Positions 47,463-57,249 of a DNA stretch of 64,000 nt are shown one piece after another. The notes beneath the pieces are model-generated. The model was not told where the DNA came from. It was given only the letters and a program-made list of their open reading frames with translations, and did not search any database. The stretch spans positions 3,410,001 through 3,474,000 of the forward strand of contig NZ_JACCFO010000001.1 in assembly GCF_013410565.1 (NCBI RefSeq), read 5' to 3'. The position numbers were made by a program, and so were the translations under genes. Origin of the DNA: Streptomonospora nanhaiensis. Its GTDB lineage: Bacteria > Actinomycetota > Actinomycetes > Streptosporangiales > Streptosporangiaceae. How positions within the stretch are numbered: the stretch's first letter is position 1; every line of letters starts with the position of its first letter.

Positions 47463-48959
47463 TCACAGACCCAGCAGGGACTCGATCGGACCGAGCGCGA
47501 AGTGCACCACGAACGCGGCCGACACGACCCACAGCAGCGGGTGCACGTCGCGCAGGCGGCCCTGCGCGGTCCTGATGACCACGTAGCTGATGAAGCCCAC
47601 GCCGATACCGTTGGTGATGGAGTAGCTGAACGGCATCACCACGATGGTGAGGAAGGCCGGGATCCCGATCGCGTAGTTCTGGAACGGGATCTTGGTGACC
47701 TGAGTCATCATCATGAACCCGACGATGATCAGCACCGGTGTCGCCGCCTCGAACGGCACCAGCTCCACCAGCGGCGAGAACAGCGTGGCCACCAGGAACA
47801 GCAGGCCGGTGACGATCGGCGCGATGCCGGTGCGCGCGCCCTCGCCCACGCCGGCCGCCGACTCCGCGAACACCGTGTTGGACGAGGCCGAGGCCGCGCC
47901 GCCGGCGATGGTGCCCAGCGAGTCCACGATCAGCACCTCGCGGGCGTGGGGGACGTTGCCCTCCTCGTCCAGCAGGCGGGCCTGCCCGGCCACGCCCACC
48001 ATGGTGCCCATGGTGTCGAAGAAGTCGGCCAGCAGCAGGGTGAACACCAGCAGGATCACCGCGATCGTGCCCGCGTGGGCGAAGCTGCCGAACAGGCTGA
48101 ACTGGCCCACCAGGCTGAAGTCGGGCACCGCCACCAGGTCGCCCGGCGAGGTCGGCAGCTGCGGCACGGTCAGCGACCAGCCGTCGGGGTTGGTGTTGCC
48201 CTGGCCGTCGGACATCGGGCCGATCCCCGCCAGCGCCTCGACGACCACGCCCACCACCGTGGCCACCACGATGCCGATCAGCATCGCGCCGCGCACGTTG
48301 CGCACGATCAGCACGATGGTCAGGACCAGGCCGATGACGAACACCAGGATCGGCCAGCCCGACAGCGACCCCGAGCCCAGCTGCACGGGCACCGTGGTGT
48401 TGGCGGCGTCGGGGATGCGGCGGATGAACCCGGCGTTGACGAACCCGACGAGCGCCAGGAACAGCCCCACGCCCACCGCGATGGCGGTCTTCAGCTCCGG
48501 CGGGATCGCGCGGAAGACGGCCGTGCGGAACCCGGTGAGGACCAGCACCAGCAGCACCAGGCCCTCAAGCACGATGACGCCCATGGCGTCGGCCCAGGTC
48601 ATCTGCGGCGCCAGGGTGTAGGCGACGATGACGTTGAGGCCCATGCCCGCCGCGATGGCGAACGGGTAGCGGCTGATGGCGCCCATGAGGATCGAGACCA
48701 CGCCGCCGACCAGGGCGGTGGTGGCGGCGACCGGGGCCAGGCCCAGGGTGTCGCCGTTCATGTCCTCGGCCGTGCCGATGATGAGCGGGTTCAGCACGAT
48801 GATGTAGGCCATGGCGAAGAAGGTCGCCAGGCCGCCGCGGATCTCACGGGGGAAGGTGGACCCGCGCTCGTGCACGCGGAAGTAGCGGTCGAGGCGGCCC
48901 GCGAAACCGGACGCGGGCTGCGAGGGCGTGTTCTCGGCGGACTGCGGCGTTGGATTCAC
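47463..48959 (-). CDS. NCS2-family purine permease (AzgA-like)
   Basis: This 498-residue permease of the NCS2/AzgA group takes up purine bases (adenine, guanine, hypoxanthine) by proton symport. Signatures include GGLATFFAMAYIIVLNP in helix 1, AAGMGLNVIVAYTL, LLADFFDTMGT and ASSNTVFAESAAGVGEG. Twelve to fourteen hydrophobic segments are visible. The GTG at 48959 starts MNPTPQSAEN; an upstream in-frame extension has no similarity. A small palindrome GTGACG-CAA-CGTCAC lies just after its stop at 47446-47460. No purine riboswitch is recognisable upstream. Confidence 0.88.
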   Translation of the reverse strand: MNPTPQSAENTPSQPASGFAGRLDRYFRVHERGSTFPREIRGGLATFFAMAYIIVLNPLIIGTAEDMNGDTLGLAPVAATTALVGGVVSILMGAISRYPFAIAAGMGLNVIVAYTLAPQMTWADAMGVIVLEGLVLLVLVLTGFRTAVFRAIPPELKTAIAVGVGLFLALVGFVNAGFIRRIPDAANTTVPVQLGSGSLSGWPILVFVIGLVLTIVLIVRNVRGAMLIGIVVATVVGVVVEALAGIGPMSDGQGNTNPDGWSLTVPQLPTSPGDLVAVPDFSLVGQFSLFGSFAHAGTIAVILLVFTLLLADFFDTMGTMVGVAGQARLLDEEGNVPHAREVLIVDSLGTIAGGAASASSNTVFAESAAGVGEGARTGIAPIVTGLLFLVATLFSPLVELVPFEAATPVLIIVGFMMMTQVTKIPFQNYAIGIPAFLTIVVMPFSYSITNGIGVGFISYVVIRTAQGRLRDVHPLLWVVSAAFVVHFALGPIESLLGL

Positions 48960-49170
48960 TCGTACGACCCTGGCAGGAAGGGGATGAATGTACAGATCAG
49001 CACACGTCAGCCTAGTTGCATGTTCGCACAATGGGACACATCCGGCACGCCCGCGAGCCTGGCCGAATCTCCAGACAGGCCCTCGTCCCGCCCCCTTGCC
49101 GGCCTCGCCCGCCCCGTCGCCGGCGGCGGCGCGCGGCCGCGCGCGGTCCCGGATCGTCTAGCCTGAAGGG

Positions 49171-49536
49171 GTGCGCCGTGCCCGCAAGCCCGATCCCGAG
49201 GTCCTGGAGAGCGACTACCGCATCCCCACGGCCCTGGGCACCGTGGGCTGGTTCGTGGCGTTGGCCATACTCCTCGCCATGGGCGACCGGCTGCCCCCGT
49301 CCGACCAGTGGTGGCGCTGGGTCTGCGTGACCGGCATGGCCTTCGGCGTGTTCGGCTACTTCTACATCCCCCGGCTCCAGCGCCGCCGCGCCGCCGACGA
49401 CGCCGCGCGGGCCCGCGCCCGCGAGGAGCGCGCGGCCGTGCGGCCCGCCGCCGGCCCCGCCCCGGCCGCCGACCCCGTTGACGCCCCCGCGCGCACCCCC
49501 GCCGCCGAGGCCGGCGGCCGCGACGACCTTCCCTGA
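49171..49536 (+). CDS. DUF2530 membrane protein
   Basis: This 121-residue protein begins MRRARKPDPEVLESDYRI and has two hydrophobic segments (ALGTVGWFVALAILLAMG and GMAFGVFGYFYIPRL), then a charged Ala/Arg/Glu-rich tail ending in an Asp/Leu/Pro tip. This is the DUF2530 pattern, a small actinobacterial membrane family of unknown function. The GTG at 49171 follows CTGAAGGG closely. The neighbouring methyltransferase gene is on the same strand, 90 bases on. Confidence 0.7.
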   Translation: MRRARKPDPEVLESDYRIPTALGTVGWFVALAILLAMGDRLPPSDQWWRWVCVTGMAFGVFGYFYIPRLQRRRAADDAARARAREERAAVRPAAGPAPAADPVDAPARTPAAEAGGRDDLP

Positions 49537-49626
49537 CCCCCTCGGCGCGGTGCCCGGGCGCCGCCTTCTCCGCGCCCGTCGGCAGTTCACGGCCTGCGGC
49601 CTTGCGCGCTCGCGGATAATGGGCGC

Positions 49627-51114
49627 GTGTCTGATACGTTCCGCCCGTTTCCGCCCGCGCTCGCCGACCGGTTGCGCAAGACGCTGATCGACGCCGACTA
49701 CACCGTCTCGGGCGTGCGCGACCGCCTCGGCGACATGGCGGCGCGGGCGCTGGCACGCGAGCAGCTCACCCCCGCCCTGCGCGCCACGGGCGGCGAGGAG
49801 CGGCTGGGCCTGCTGCTGCGGCTGTGGTGGCTGCGCGAACCGGTGGCCGCGGACGCCGCGGCCGCGATCCTGCCGGTGGCCGATCTCGCGGAGGCGGGGC
49901 TGGTCGAGGCGGCGGGCGACCGCGTGCGCGCGCTGGTGCGGCTGTCGCCCTGGGAGATGGACGGCGGCCGCCCCGGGTTCGTGGTCTCCGACCCCACCGT
50001 CCGCCCGGGGCAGGGCACCCCGCGCCCCGACCACGTCGTGGGCGCGGGCGGGGCCTCGGCCACGCTGTCGCAGCTGATCGTGGACGGCCCGTTCGACCGG
50101 GCGCTGGACATCGGCACCGGCTGCGGCGTGCAGTCGCTGCACCTGGCCTCCCGCGCCGCCGACGTCACCGCCACCGACGTCAACCCGCGCGCCCTGCGCC
50201 TGGCCGAGATCAGCTGGGCGCTGTCGGAGGTCCCCAACGTGCGCTCCCGCGAGGGCTCGATGTACGAGCCCGTCGCCGGGGAGCGCTTCGACCTCGTGGT
50301 GTGCAACCCGCCGTTCGTGATCTCGCCCGGATCGGCGCGCTACACCTACCGGGAGTCCGGTTTCGCCGACGACGCGGTGTGCGCCGAACTGGTGCGCCAG
50401 GCGCCCGCGCACCTCACCGACGGCGGCTGGTGCCAGATCCTGGCGAACTGGCTCCACGTGGAGGGCGAGGACTGGCGCGACCGGGTGGGCGCGTGGGTGA
50501 CCGGCACCGGCTGCTCGGGCTGGGTGGTGCAGCGCGACGTCCAGGACCCCGCCGAGTACGTGGAGCTGTGGCTGCGCGACTCCTGCGAGACCGGCACCCC
50601 CGAGTACTACCGCCGCTACGACGCCTGGCTGGACTACTTCGAGCGCGCGGGCGTGCGCGCCATCGGGTTCGGCTGGATCTGCCTGCGCAACGACGCCGCC
50701 CAGGACGCCGCGGTACGGGTCGAGGAGTTCCGCCACGAGATCGAGCAGCCGGTCGGGCGCTACCTGCCCGACGTGGTCAACGGCGCCATGACCGCGCACC
50801 GGCTCACCGACGCCGCGCTGCTGAGCGCGCACGTGGCGCTGGCGCCGGGCGTGGTGGAGGAGCGGATCGCCGTGCCCGGGGCGCCCGACCCCGAGCGGAT
50901 CCTGCTGCGCCAGCGCGGCGGGCTGCGGCGGGTGGCCCAGGTCGGCACGATCGAGGCGGCGCTGGCGGGGGTGTGCGACGGCACGATGCCGGTGGGCCCG
51001 CTGCTCGACGCCATCGCCGAGCTGATCGACCGCGACCCCGGCGAGGTGCGCCGGCGCACCCCCGACGTGCTGCGCTCGCTGATCGCCGAGGGGTTCTTCC
51101 GCGTCGCGCGCTGA
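49627..51114 (+). CDS. Class I SAM-dependent methyltransferase (DUF7059/N5-glutamine-type)
   Basis: This 495-residue protein has an N-terminal helical domain (about 1-120), then a Rossmann methyltransferase core: DIGTGCG at 161-167 binds SAM, DVNPRALRLAE follows the second strand, and NPPF (227-230) is the N/D-P-P-(Y/F/W) motif of methyltransferases that modify planar amide or amino groups. A third domain of about 180 residues completes it. Members are annotated as putative N5-glutamine or RNA methyltransferases; the substrate is not known. The GTG or ATG start at 49627 begins MSDTFRPFPPAL. It is convergent with the sacsin-type ATPase. Confidence 0.82.
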   Translation: MSDTFRPFPPALADRLRKTLIDADYTVSGVRDRLGDMAARALAREQLTPALRATGGEERLGLLLRLWWLREPVAADAAAAILPVADLAEAGLVEAAGDRVRALVRLSPWEMDGGRPGFVVSDPTVRPGQGTPRPDHVVGAGGASATLSQLIVDGPFDRALDIGTGCGVQSLHLASRAADVTATDVNPRALRLAEISWALSEVPNVRSREGSMYEPVAGERFDLVVCNPPFVISPGSARYTYRESGFADDAVCAELVRQAPAHLTDGGWCQILANWLHVEGEDWRDRVGAWVTGTGCSGWVVQRDVQDPAEYVELWLRDSCETGTPEYYRRYDAWLDYFERAGVRAIGFGWICLRNDAAQDAAVRVEEFRHEIEQPVGRYLPDVVNGAMTAHRLTDAALLSAHVALAPGVVEERIAVPGAPDPERILLRQRGGLRRVAQVGTIEAALAGVCDGTMPVGPLLDAIAELIDRDPGEVRRRTPDVLRSLIAEGFFRVAR

Positions 51115-51180
51115 CCCAGGCGGCCGGGGCGGGGGGATTGGGCCGCCGCCCGGCGCCGCCCCGGTGCGCCCTGGCCCGCC

Positions 51181-54100
51181 CTAGTCGAGGTCGGCCTCGG
51201 CCAGCAGCACGGGCAGGGCGTCGGGGTCGCGCAGCACCGCGGCCACCAGGTGGCGGTCGGCCCACCGGCCCGCGATCCGGCACAGCGCGCGGGCCAGGCC
51301 CTCGGGTGTGGAGGCGTGGGCGGTGGTGCCCTCGCAGAACCACTCGGTGGGGGTGTTGTCGACGGTCAGCTCGTCGTGGTGGACATAGGTGTGGGCGCCG
51401 GTGTCGACGAACGCCGCGACCTCGGCGGGCACCGGGCGGACCTCGCCGATGGAGGTGATGCGGCCCTCGACCTCCTCGCTGGCCAGGGCGAGGTCGAGGA
51501 CGTCGGCCAGCGCCGGCGCGGCCCAGGCGGGGGCGAGCACGAGCGGGCGGTCGGCCAGCAGCGGCAGCAGCTCGGGGAGGTCGACCACCACGGTGTCCTC
51601 GGGGTCGGCCAGCACGATCGCGCCGCCCCGCAGCGCCCGCACCCGCTCGGGCGGGGCGACGCGGTCGGCGTCGACCTCGGCCAGCGCGGTCCACAGCGCC
51701 CGAAGCTCGCCGCGCGCGACGTGGCGGTCGGGGTCGGCCATGCGCTCCAGGAGGTCGTCGGGGCCGTCGGGGTCGGCCAGCAGGTCGGCCAGCGTGGAGC
51801 GCACGCCCAGCGCGGCGGCCAGGTAGGGGTCCAGGCCCTCGGGCGCGGGGTCGTAGAGGTCGGCGAGCACGGGTTCGGCGTCGGCGGTGCGCAGCTCGGT
51901 GGGGCGGCGCCCGGCCAGCACGGCGCCGGTGCGCAGCCACCAGGCGGTGTAGGGCGGGACGTCGGCCACGCGGCCGCCACCGTCCAGCACCCGCGCGGGG
52001 GTGGTGACGGTGTCGCGCAGCAGCGGGCCCGACAGCAGCTCCAGCGCCTGCGGCCAGCGGTCGTCGCGTACGAACTCCAGGTCGGCCACTGCCGCGAACT
52101 CGGTGACCACCGGCGGGAGGTCGGGGTCGCCCAGCCGCTCGGCGACGTCCTCGGCCCACTCCTCAAGGCCGTTCAGGCCCTCCAGGCGGGGGTCGCGGGA
52201 GAGGTCGGCGGAGTCGGGGCCCAGGGTGAGGTCGGCGGCGCGGACCACCGCGAAGGAGTCGAGCACCCCCACCAGGCCCAGCACACCGGCGCCGTAGCGG
52301 TCGACCAGGTCGTCGGCGACCACGCCGAAGGGGGCGTCGGGCACGAAGATGTCGCGCAGCGGGCTGGTGGGCAGCAGCAGCTCACCGGCCACGGAGTAGC
52401 CGCCTTCGTCGTCGCGCAGGGCGAGTTCGGCCAGCCAGGGGGAGTCGGCGGCGGCGGTCTGGGCCATGGCCACCAGCTCCAGCACCGGTGCGGCGATGAG
52501 GTCGGGGTCGTCGGCGTCCAGGGAGTGCTCGACGGCGGCGCGGGTGCGGGGGTCGGCCAGGACCGCGGCGGGGCCGGCCGCGACCGCGCCCAGCCGCTCC
52601 AAAAGGGGGTCGGCGGCCTCGGGGTGGACGATGCGCAGGCCCAGCGGGGCGAGCGCGGCGAGGTCGAGGCCGTCGCCGAAGTCGTCGGGCGAGGGCACCA
52701 GCAGCCCGCGCGGGCCCCGCACCAGCCGGCCGTCGACCAGCGGCACCGGCAGGGCGCCCAGCTCGCCGAGGTCGGCGCCGCGCTGCCCGGCGGCGCGCAG
52801 GGCGGCGTACAGCCGGGCCCACCAGGCGGGGTCGCGGTCGAGGTCGGAGAGCAGGTCGGCCAGCTCGGCCAGGCCCAGGCGGCGCACCCGCAGCTGGGCC
52901 AGCGCGGGGTGGCGGGTGTTGAGGTCGCCGGGCAGCGCGGTGGTGACCAGGCCCGCCAGGGCGGCAACGACCTCGGGGCCGCCGTCGAGGACCACGGCGT
53001 CGCGGGGGCGCACGGGTTCGCCCTCGGCGGTGGTGAGGAACGGGGTGTCCACGAGCGGCTTGGCCACGGCGGCGCGGAAGCGGGCGTCGAACTCGCCCTG
53101 GCCGGGCAGCGCGGGCGGCACGAGGTCGAGCGCGGAGCGGGGCTCCACGCGGCACAGGAGTTCGCAGTAGCCGGCGGCGGCCTCGGCGATCAGCGCCTCG
53201 GCCACCGGGCCGGCGGCCACGCGCCGGCGGTCGGCGCCCAGCGGGAAGGTGCCGATGAGCAGCGCGGGCACGGCCAGGCGGTCGTCGGTGGGGGTGGGCG
53301 CGTGCACGACGCCGGGCACCCCGGCGGGCAGGGCCGCGGCGGCGCCCTCGGCGGTGACGGGCACCGCCCAGGTGAGGCTCCAGTCGAGGCGGTCGCGCTC
53401 CTCGGTGGGGCGGTCGGCCAGCAGGTCGGGGTCGAACCGGCCGGTGCGGGCGGCGGTGCGCCAGCGGACGGTGTGGGTGCGGGCGGGGTCGGCGGCGCCG
53501 TCGGGGCCGAGGTGCGCCACGCGGGTCAGCACGTCGCCCTCGGGGGCGGACTCGCGGGTGAGCAGGCGTTCGCCGGCGGAGGTGGCGATGCGGACCTCGG
53601 CGAGGCCGGGCAGCGCCAGCAGCAGCGCGGGGCCGGTGTGGTCGAGCAGGGCGCGCAGGCGGTCGGCGGCCTCGGGGTCGCGGGCGGTCAGCGCGACCTC
53701 GGTGTCGTAGCCGGCCGGCGGGCGGGTGTCGGCGGGGAAGGGCAGCCGCAGGAGCGGGACGTGGCCGCCGCGCCGCTCCAGTTCGCCGGCCAGCCCCGGC
53801 GCGCGGCCGGGGTCGAGCAGCTCGGTGCGGACGGTGTCGCGGGCGAGGTCGGCGCTCCAGCGCACGGCGCCGTCGGCGGAGGCGACGGTGATGTCGTCGC
53901 TGTAGGCGGCCACGGCGGCGAACCCCACGCCGAAGCGCCCGGTGGCGCCCGGGGCGGATTCGTCGCGCTTGGCCGACGCGCGCAGGGTGGACAGGGACTC
54001 CACCCCGGCGGCGGTGAGCGGGGCGCCGGTGTTGGCGGCGGTGAGGCGGTCGCCGCGCAGCTCCAGCCGCAGCCGGCCGGGGGCGCCCGCGCGCAGGGCG

Positions 54101-54276
54101 GCGTCGGCGGCGTTCTGCGCGAGCTCCACCACCACGCGGTCGCGGTAGCCGCCGAGGGCGAAGTCCTCTTCGGCGTTGGCGTCCTCGCGGAACCGCGCGG
54201 GGGCGTCGGCCCAGCCGGCGAGGACGCGCCGCCGCAGTTCGGCCGTGCCGAACGGGTCGGTGTGCGTTTGGGCCAT
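51181..54276 (-). CDS. Sacsin-type N-terminal ATPase domain protein
   Basis: This 1031-residue protein starts with a GHKL/Hsp90-like ATPase domain: the N-box is VVELAQNAADAALRAG, and the G-rich block is TGRFGVGFAAVAAYSD. The rest is Leu/Asp/Ala-rich and repetitive, ending in a histidine/threonine-rich HTYVHHDELTVDNTP region. This is the layout of actinobacterial proteins labelled sacsin N-terminal ATPase-like. They resemble a chaperone ATPase but have no established substrate. The ATG at 54276 follows GGAGG; a longer upstream frame adds only a few residues. It reads alone, convergent with a methyltransferase gene. Confidence 0.75.
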   Translation of the reverse strand: MAQTHTDPFGTAELRRRVLAGWADAPARFREDANAEEDFALGGYRDRVVVELAQNAADAALRAGAPGRLRLELRGDRLTAANTGAPLTAAGVESLSTLRASAKRDESAPGATGRFGVGFAAVAAYSDDITVASADGAVRWSADLARDTVRTELLDPGRAPGLAGELERRGGHVPLLRLPFPADTRPPAGYDTEVALTARDPEAADRLRALLDHTGPALLLALPGLAEVRIATSAGERLLTRESAPEGDVLTRVAHLGPDGAADPARTHTVRWRTAARTGRFDPDLLADRPTEERDRLDWSLTWAVPVTAEGAAAALPAGVPGVVHAPTPTDDRLAVPALLIGTFPLGADRRRVAAGPVAEALIAEAAAGYCELLCRVEPRSALDLVPPALPGQGEFDARFRAAVAKPLVDTPFLTTAEGEPVRPRDAVVLDGGPEVVAALAGLVTTALPGDLNTRHPALAQLRVRRLGLAELADLLSDLDRDPAWWARLYAALRAAGQRGADLGELGALPVPLVDGRLVRGPRGLLVPSPDDFGDGLDLAALAPLGLRIVHPEAADPLLERLGAVAAGPAAVLADPRTRAAVEHSLDADDPDLIAAPVLELVAMAQTAAADSPWLAELALRDDEGGYSVAGELLLPTSPLRDIFVPDAPFGVVADDLVDRYGAGVLGLVGVLDSFAVVRAADLTLGPDSADLSRDPRLEGLNGLEEWAEDVAERLGDPDLPPVVTEFAAVADLEFVRDDRWPQALELLSGPLLRDTVTTPARVLDGGGRVADVPPYTAWWLRTGAVLAGRRPTELRTADAEPVLADLYDPAPEGLDPYLAAALGVRSTLADLLADPDGPDDLLERMADPDRHVARGELRALWTALAEVDADRVAPPERVRALRGGAIVLADPEDTVVVDLPELLPLLADRPLVLAPAWAAPALADVLDLALASEEVEGRITSIGEVRPVPAEVAAFVDTGAHTYVHHDELTVDNTPTEWFCEGTTAHASTPEGLARALCRIAGRWADRHLVAAVLRDPDALPVLLAEADLD

Positions 54277-54537
54277 GGCGACTCCTCCACGTCGGTGCTG
54301 CACTACGGTACGCGACCCCGGTGACGTTCTCGGAGGGGTTCGCGAAACGCGCTGGGCGCCGCCGGGAGGCGGTCGCCGTACGCGGGTGCCGAGGCGAATG
54401 ATGCCGCCTTCGGCGGCGGACGGACAGGGGAGTGCGCGGTGGGAATTCCTACTCCGCCGGGCGGCCCGGCGGGTCGTCGGACCCTGGCGGCGCGCCCGCC
54501 GCCGGGCGGGCGCGCGGTGGGCCGGGGCCGGCGCGCC

Positions 54538-55203
54538 TCAGGCGCTCGCCGGCGCGGGCGGCACGCCCTCGGACGCCTGGACGAGGACGAAGCCCTGGCC
54601 CTCGAACGCCAGCTGGAACGCCTCGCCGCTGCCGCGGCCGATCAGCGCGCCGGCCTTGACGGTGCGGCGCATGCCGGTCCGCAGCGACGCGGCCCAGGCG
54701 ACGGCGGCCTGGGGGTCCACGAAGGTGGGCTGGTCGACGTTGAGCAGCACGGGGGTGCCGTGGCAGGCGACGGCGATGCGCCCGGTGCCGCTGAACACGG
54801 TGTTGAACAGGCCGCCGGAGACCAGCCCGGCGCCCTCGACGCGGCGGATGTCCCACTCCAGGCCCGGCTCGAACGCGAGCACGTTCTCGCCGTTGACCGT
54901 GATGGAGTCGCCCTCAAGGTCGATGACGTGGATCTCCCAGGCGTCGCGGGCGAAGAACACGTCGCCGCGCCCGGAGACGGTCATCAGGGGGACGCCCTCG
55001 CCCGACAGCGACTTCTTGAGGAACTTGGCGATGCTGCCCGACCCCTTGTAGGCGAAGTCGATGTCGCCCTGGTAGGCCACCATCGACCCCTGGCGCGCGT
55101 AGACCTCGCCGTCAAGGCCGACGCGCAGCATCCGGGGGTTCTGCAGGGCCATGCCCCGGTGCTGGGACTCCCGCATCTGCTCGCTGAACAGCTCGCTGCG
55201 CAA
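54538..55203 (-). CDS. AIM24 family protein
   Basis: This 221-residue protein is of the AIM24 family, beta-rich proteins of unknown role in bacteria and of mitochondrial biogenesis in yeast. Typical runs are LRVGLDGEVYARQGSMVAYQGDI, FFARDAWEIHVIDLEGDSI (first residues), and GTGRIAVACHGTPVLLNVDQP. The TTG at 55203 is chosen because GAGGAG lies eight bases upstream and it gives the conserved start (RSELFSEQ). It is followed upstream on the same strand by the DUF3027 gene. Confidence 0.82.
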   Translation of the reverse strand: MRSELFSEQMRESQHRGMALQNPRMLRVGLDGEVYARQGSMVAYQGDIDFAYKGSGSIAKFLKKSLSGEGVPLMTVSGRGDVFFARDAWEIHVIDLEGDSITVNGENVLAFEPGLEWDIRRVEGAGLVSGGLFNTVFSGTGRIAVACHGTPVLLNVDQPTFVDPQAAVAWAASLRTGMRRTVKAGALIGRGSGEAFQLAFEGQGFVLVQASEGVPPAPASA

Positions 55204-55376
55204 CTCACCCGCTCCTCTCGTGTCCGGCCGCGGTCGCGGACCGGCGTGGTGTGCCCGGCGCACCCGCGGGTGCGGGTGCGCCCGGATAAGACCGGCCGGA
55301 CCCCGCGCGGGTTCCGGCCGGCTGAGCGGGCGGGCCGAGGGCGCGGGCGCGCGGCCCCGGCGGTGTCGGGCGGGCC

Positions 55377-56222
55377 TCAGCCCTCCGAGGAGACGAGTTC
55401 CAGCTCGGTGGTGTCGTCGAAGACGATGTGGTCGTAGCCCATCTCGTCGACGACCGGCCGCATCGGCGGCTGGGTGTTGGCGGCGGCGGGCTGGGCGGCC
55501 TCGGAGTGCGCGCCGCAGCCGTGGTCGAGGGAGACGACCCGGCCGTCGTCGGGGGCGAACTCGTTGGTGCACACCCCGAACATCCGCCGGAACTCGCCCG
55601 CCAGCGGGGTCATGAACCCGCAGGTGGCGCACTGGGCGGGGGCGGCGCTGGCGATGGGGCTGCGCGGCCCGGCGTCGCCGTTGTACCAGCGCTCGGCGGC
55701 GGCCTCGCGGCCGGCCTCCGAGAGCACGCGCGGGCGGCCCAGGCCCAGCTCCCAGACCATCTGGCGGTCGACGCCGTCCTCGGCGAGCTCGTCGTCGGGG
55801 ACCTGGGCGTAGCCCGGCATCAGGCGGTCGTCGTCCTCGGGGCTGGGCAGGAGGTCGCCCACGCCGAGGTCGCCGGGGCGCAGGCGCTCCTTCCACGGCA
55901 CCCATTCGGGGGCGAGCAGCGCCTCGCCGCCGGGCAGCAGGACGGCCTCGTTGACCGTGACCTTCTTGGCGCGCGAGGCGCGCGCCACGGTGACGGCGTA
56001 GTGCCAGCCCTTGTAGGCGGGATCGAGGCAGGCGAAGAGGTGGGTGACGACACGGTCACCCTCGACGTAGGCGGAGAGGTGCTCGCCCACCCACTCCGCG
56101 CGGGCGATCTCGACGGCCGCGGCGCGGGCGAGGTCGACCGCCTCCATGCATGCCTTGTCTGGTGCGGGAGAACGACGGCTTGGACTCACGTCTTCATTTT
56201 CGCTGATAACGGGCACCGACAT
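55377..56222 (-). CDS. DUF3027 family protein
   Basis: This 281-residue protein belongs to DUF3027, an actinobacterial family of unknown function. The C-terminal third carries two Cys pairs that look like a zinc site: CATCGF, then GVCTNEFAPDD and DHGCGAH. The N-terminal half has the conserved EWVGEHLSAYVEGDRVVTHLF block and a WVPWKERL stretch. The ATG at 56222 is preferred over the GTG three codons upstream because no ribosome binding site favours either. It is read with the AIM24 gene and lies next to the cold-shock protein, an arrangement also found in Streptomyces. Confidence 0.8.
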   Translation of the reverse strand: MSVPVISENEDVSPSRRSPAPDKACMEAVDLARAAAVEIARAEWVGEHLSAYVEGDRVVTHLFACLDPAYKGWHYAVTVARASRAKKVTVNEAVLLPGGEALLAPEWVPWKERLRPGDLGVGDLLPSPEDDDRLMPGYAQVPDDELAEDGVDRQMVWELGLGRPRVLSEAGREAAAERWYNGDAGPRSPIASAAPAQCATCGFMTPLAGEFRRMFGVCTNEFAPDDGRVVSLDHGCGAHSEAAQPAAANTQPPMRPVVDEMGYDHIVFDDTTELELVSSEG

Positions 56223-56358
56223 GACCACCACACCGATCGATAGTCGACCGTTACGTCGCAGGCGGCGGGGGTTGTGCCCGACTGTCCGGAGCGGATGTGT
56301 CGGGAGTCACGTCCGCGGGGGTGCCGGGGCGCCGCCGGGCGCCCCGGCAGGGGCGGGT

Positions 56359-56742
56359 TCACGCTTCGAGGTCGTCGGCGAGGATCCGCAGCACCTGGGC
56401 GATCTTGGCGGCCTCGCGGCGTTCGGGGTGCTTGCCGCGGCGGTAGGTGCCGGAGACGCCGTCCAGGAGCTTGATGAGGTCCTCGACCAGCACGACCATC
56501 TCGTCGGGCTTCTTGCGCTGGGCCTTGGCCACCGACCGCGGGGCGTCGAGCAGCCGGACCTGGAGCGCCTGCGCGCCCTTGCGGCCCTCGACGACGCCGA
56601 ACTCCACCCGCTGGCCCGAGCGGAGCGCCTCGGCGCCCTCGGGCAGCGCGGAGGAGTGCACGAAGACCTCACCGCCGTCGTCGCGGGTGAGAAAGCCGAA
56701 ACCCTTGTCGCTGTCGTACCACTTGACCTTGCCGGTGGGCAC
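56359..56742 (-). CDS. Cold-shock-domain protein
   Basis: This 127-residue protein has the cold-shock fold in its first 65 residues: PTGKVKWYDSDKGFGFL with the RNP1-like KGFGF motif and EVFVHSSALP as RNP2, then a charged helical tail of about 60 residues (KKPDEMVVLVEDLIKLLDG, VLRILADDLEA). It binds single-stranded RNA or DNA. The long form is the actinobacterial type, not the 67-residue CspA type. The GTG at 56742 starts at the conserved MPTGKVKWYD; the longer upstream frame is not needed. A 5' region of about 500 bases with a GGGCCCTAT motif precedes it. Confidence 0.88.
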   Translation of the reverse strand: MPTGKVKWYDSDKGFGFLTRDDGGEVFVHSSALPEGAEALRSGQRVEFGVVEGRKGAQALQVRLLDAPRSVAKAQRKKPDEMVVLVEDLIKLLDGVSGTYRRGKHPERREAAKIAQVLRILADDLEA

Positions 56743-57249
56743 GGGTGACCTCACGCTCTCGCCGTCGTTGGAGTGGCCCTTATCTTCCCATAGGGCCCTT
56801 TTCAGGCTAGTGCGCCGCGTTCCCGGCGGGCGAGCGATTTCCACGGTGAAATCCCGTGCGGCGGTGCGTTCCGGCAGGGGTCGGGGACGGCCGCTACCGG
56901 CCACCGCGAAGCGGTGTGAAACCGGGCGGGGCGGGGCGCCCGGCCGGGGCGGCGGGAGCGCACACGGATGAGGGGTCCGGACGCGGATCTCCGGACCCCT
57001 CGATCGGCGGTGCCCCCGGTACCGCTGGTTGCGGAGTATTGGGACGGGACCCGGCGGAACCGGCGACCGCCGCCGACCCGGACAGCGCTGTGTCCGTCAC
57101 GGGCACGACGCCGCCAGTTCGGTCGATAGCGGTACGAATCCGTATCGGCACGCAGGTCCATGATTACCCGGCAGGTAGGTCCTCACTCGTAGGAAAACGC
57201 AGGTCAACGCCGATATTCCGGAGAATTGGCGAACGACTGACCCACGCGC
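56743..57249. other. Intergenic region upstream of cold-shock gene
   Basis: About 507 bases separate the cold-shock gene from the membrane protein gene, both on the minus strand. A 10-bp hairpin AGGGGTCCGG / CCGGACCCCT lies at 56971-57000, possibly a terminator for the upstream gene. AAGGGCC occurs twice near 56777 and 56796. I see no other gene. Confidence 0.4.
56971..57000. terminator. Hairpin between membrane protein and cold-shock gene
   Basis: AGGGGTCCGG / CCGGACCCCT forms a 10-bp stem with a 10-base loop about 250 bases downstream of the membrane protein gene stop and about 230 bases upstream of the cold-shock gene. Function as terminator is inferred. Confidence 0.4.

Noticed and set aside
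51250-54324. A 1024-codon frame opposite the sacsin-type ATPase gene.
   Set aside because: Shadow frame; the minus strand has the conserved ATPase motifs and a GGAGG start.
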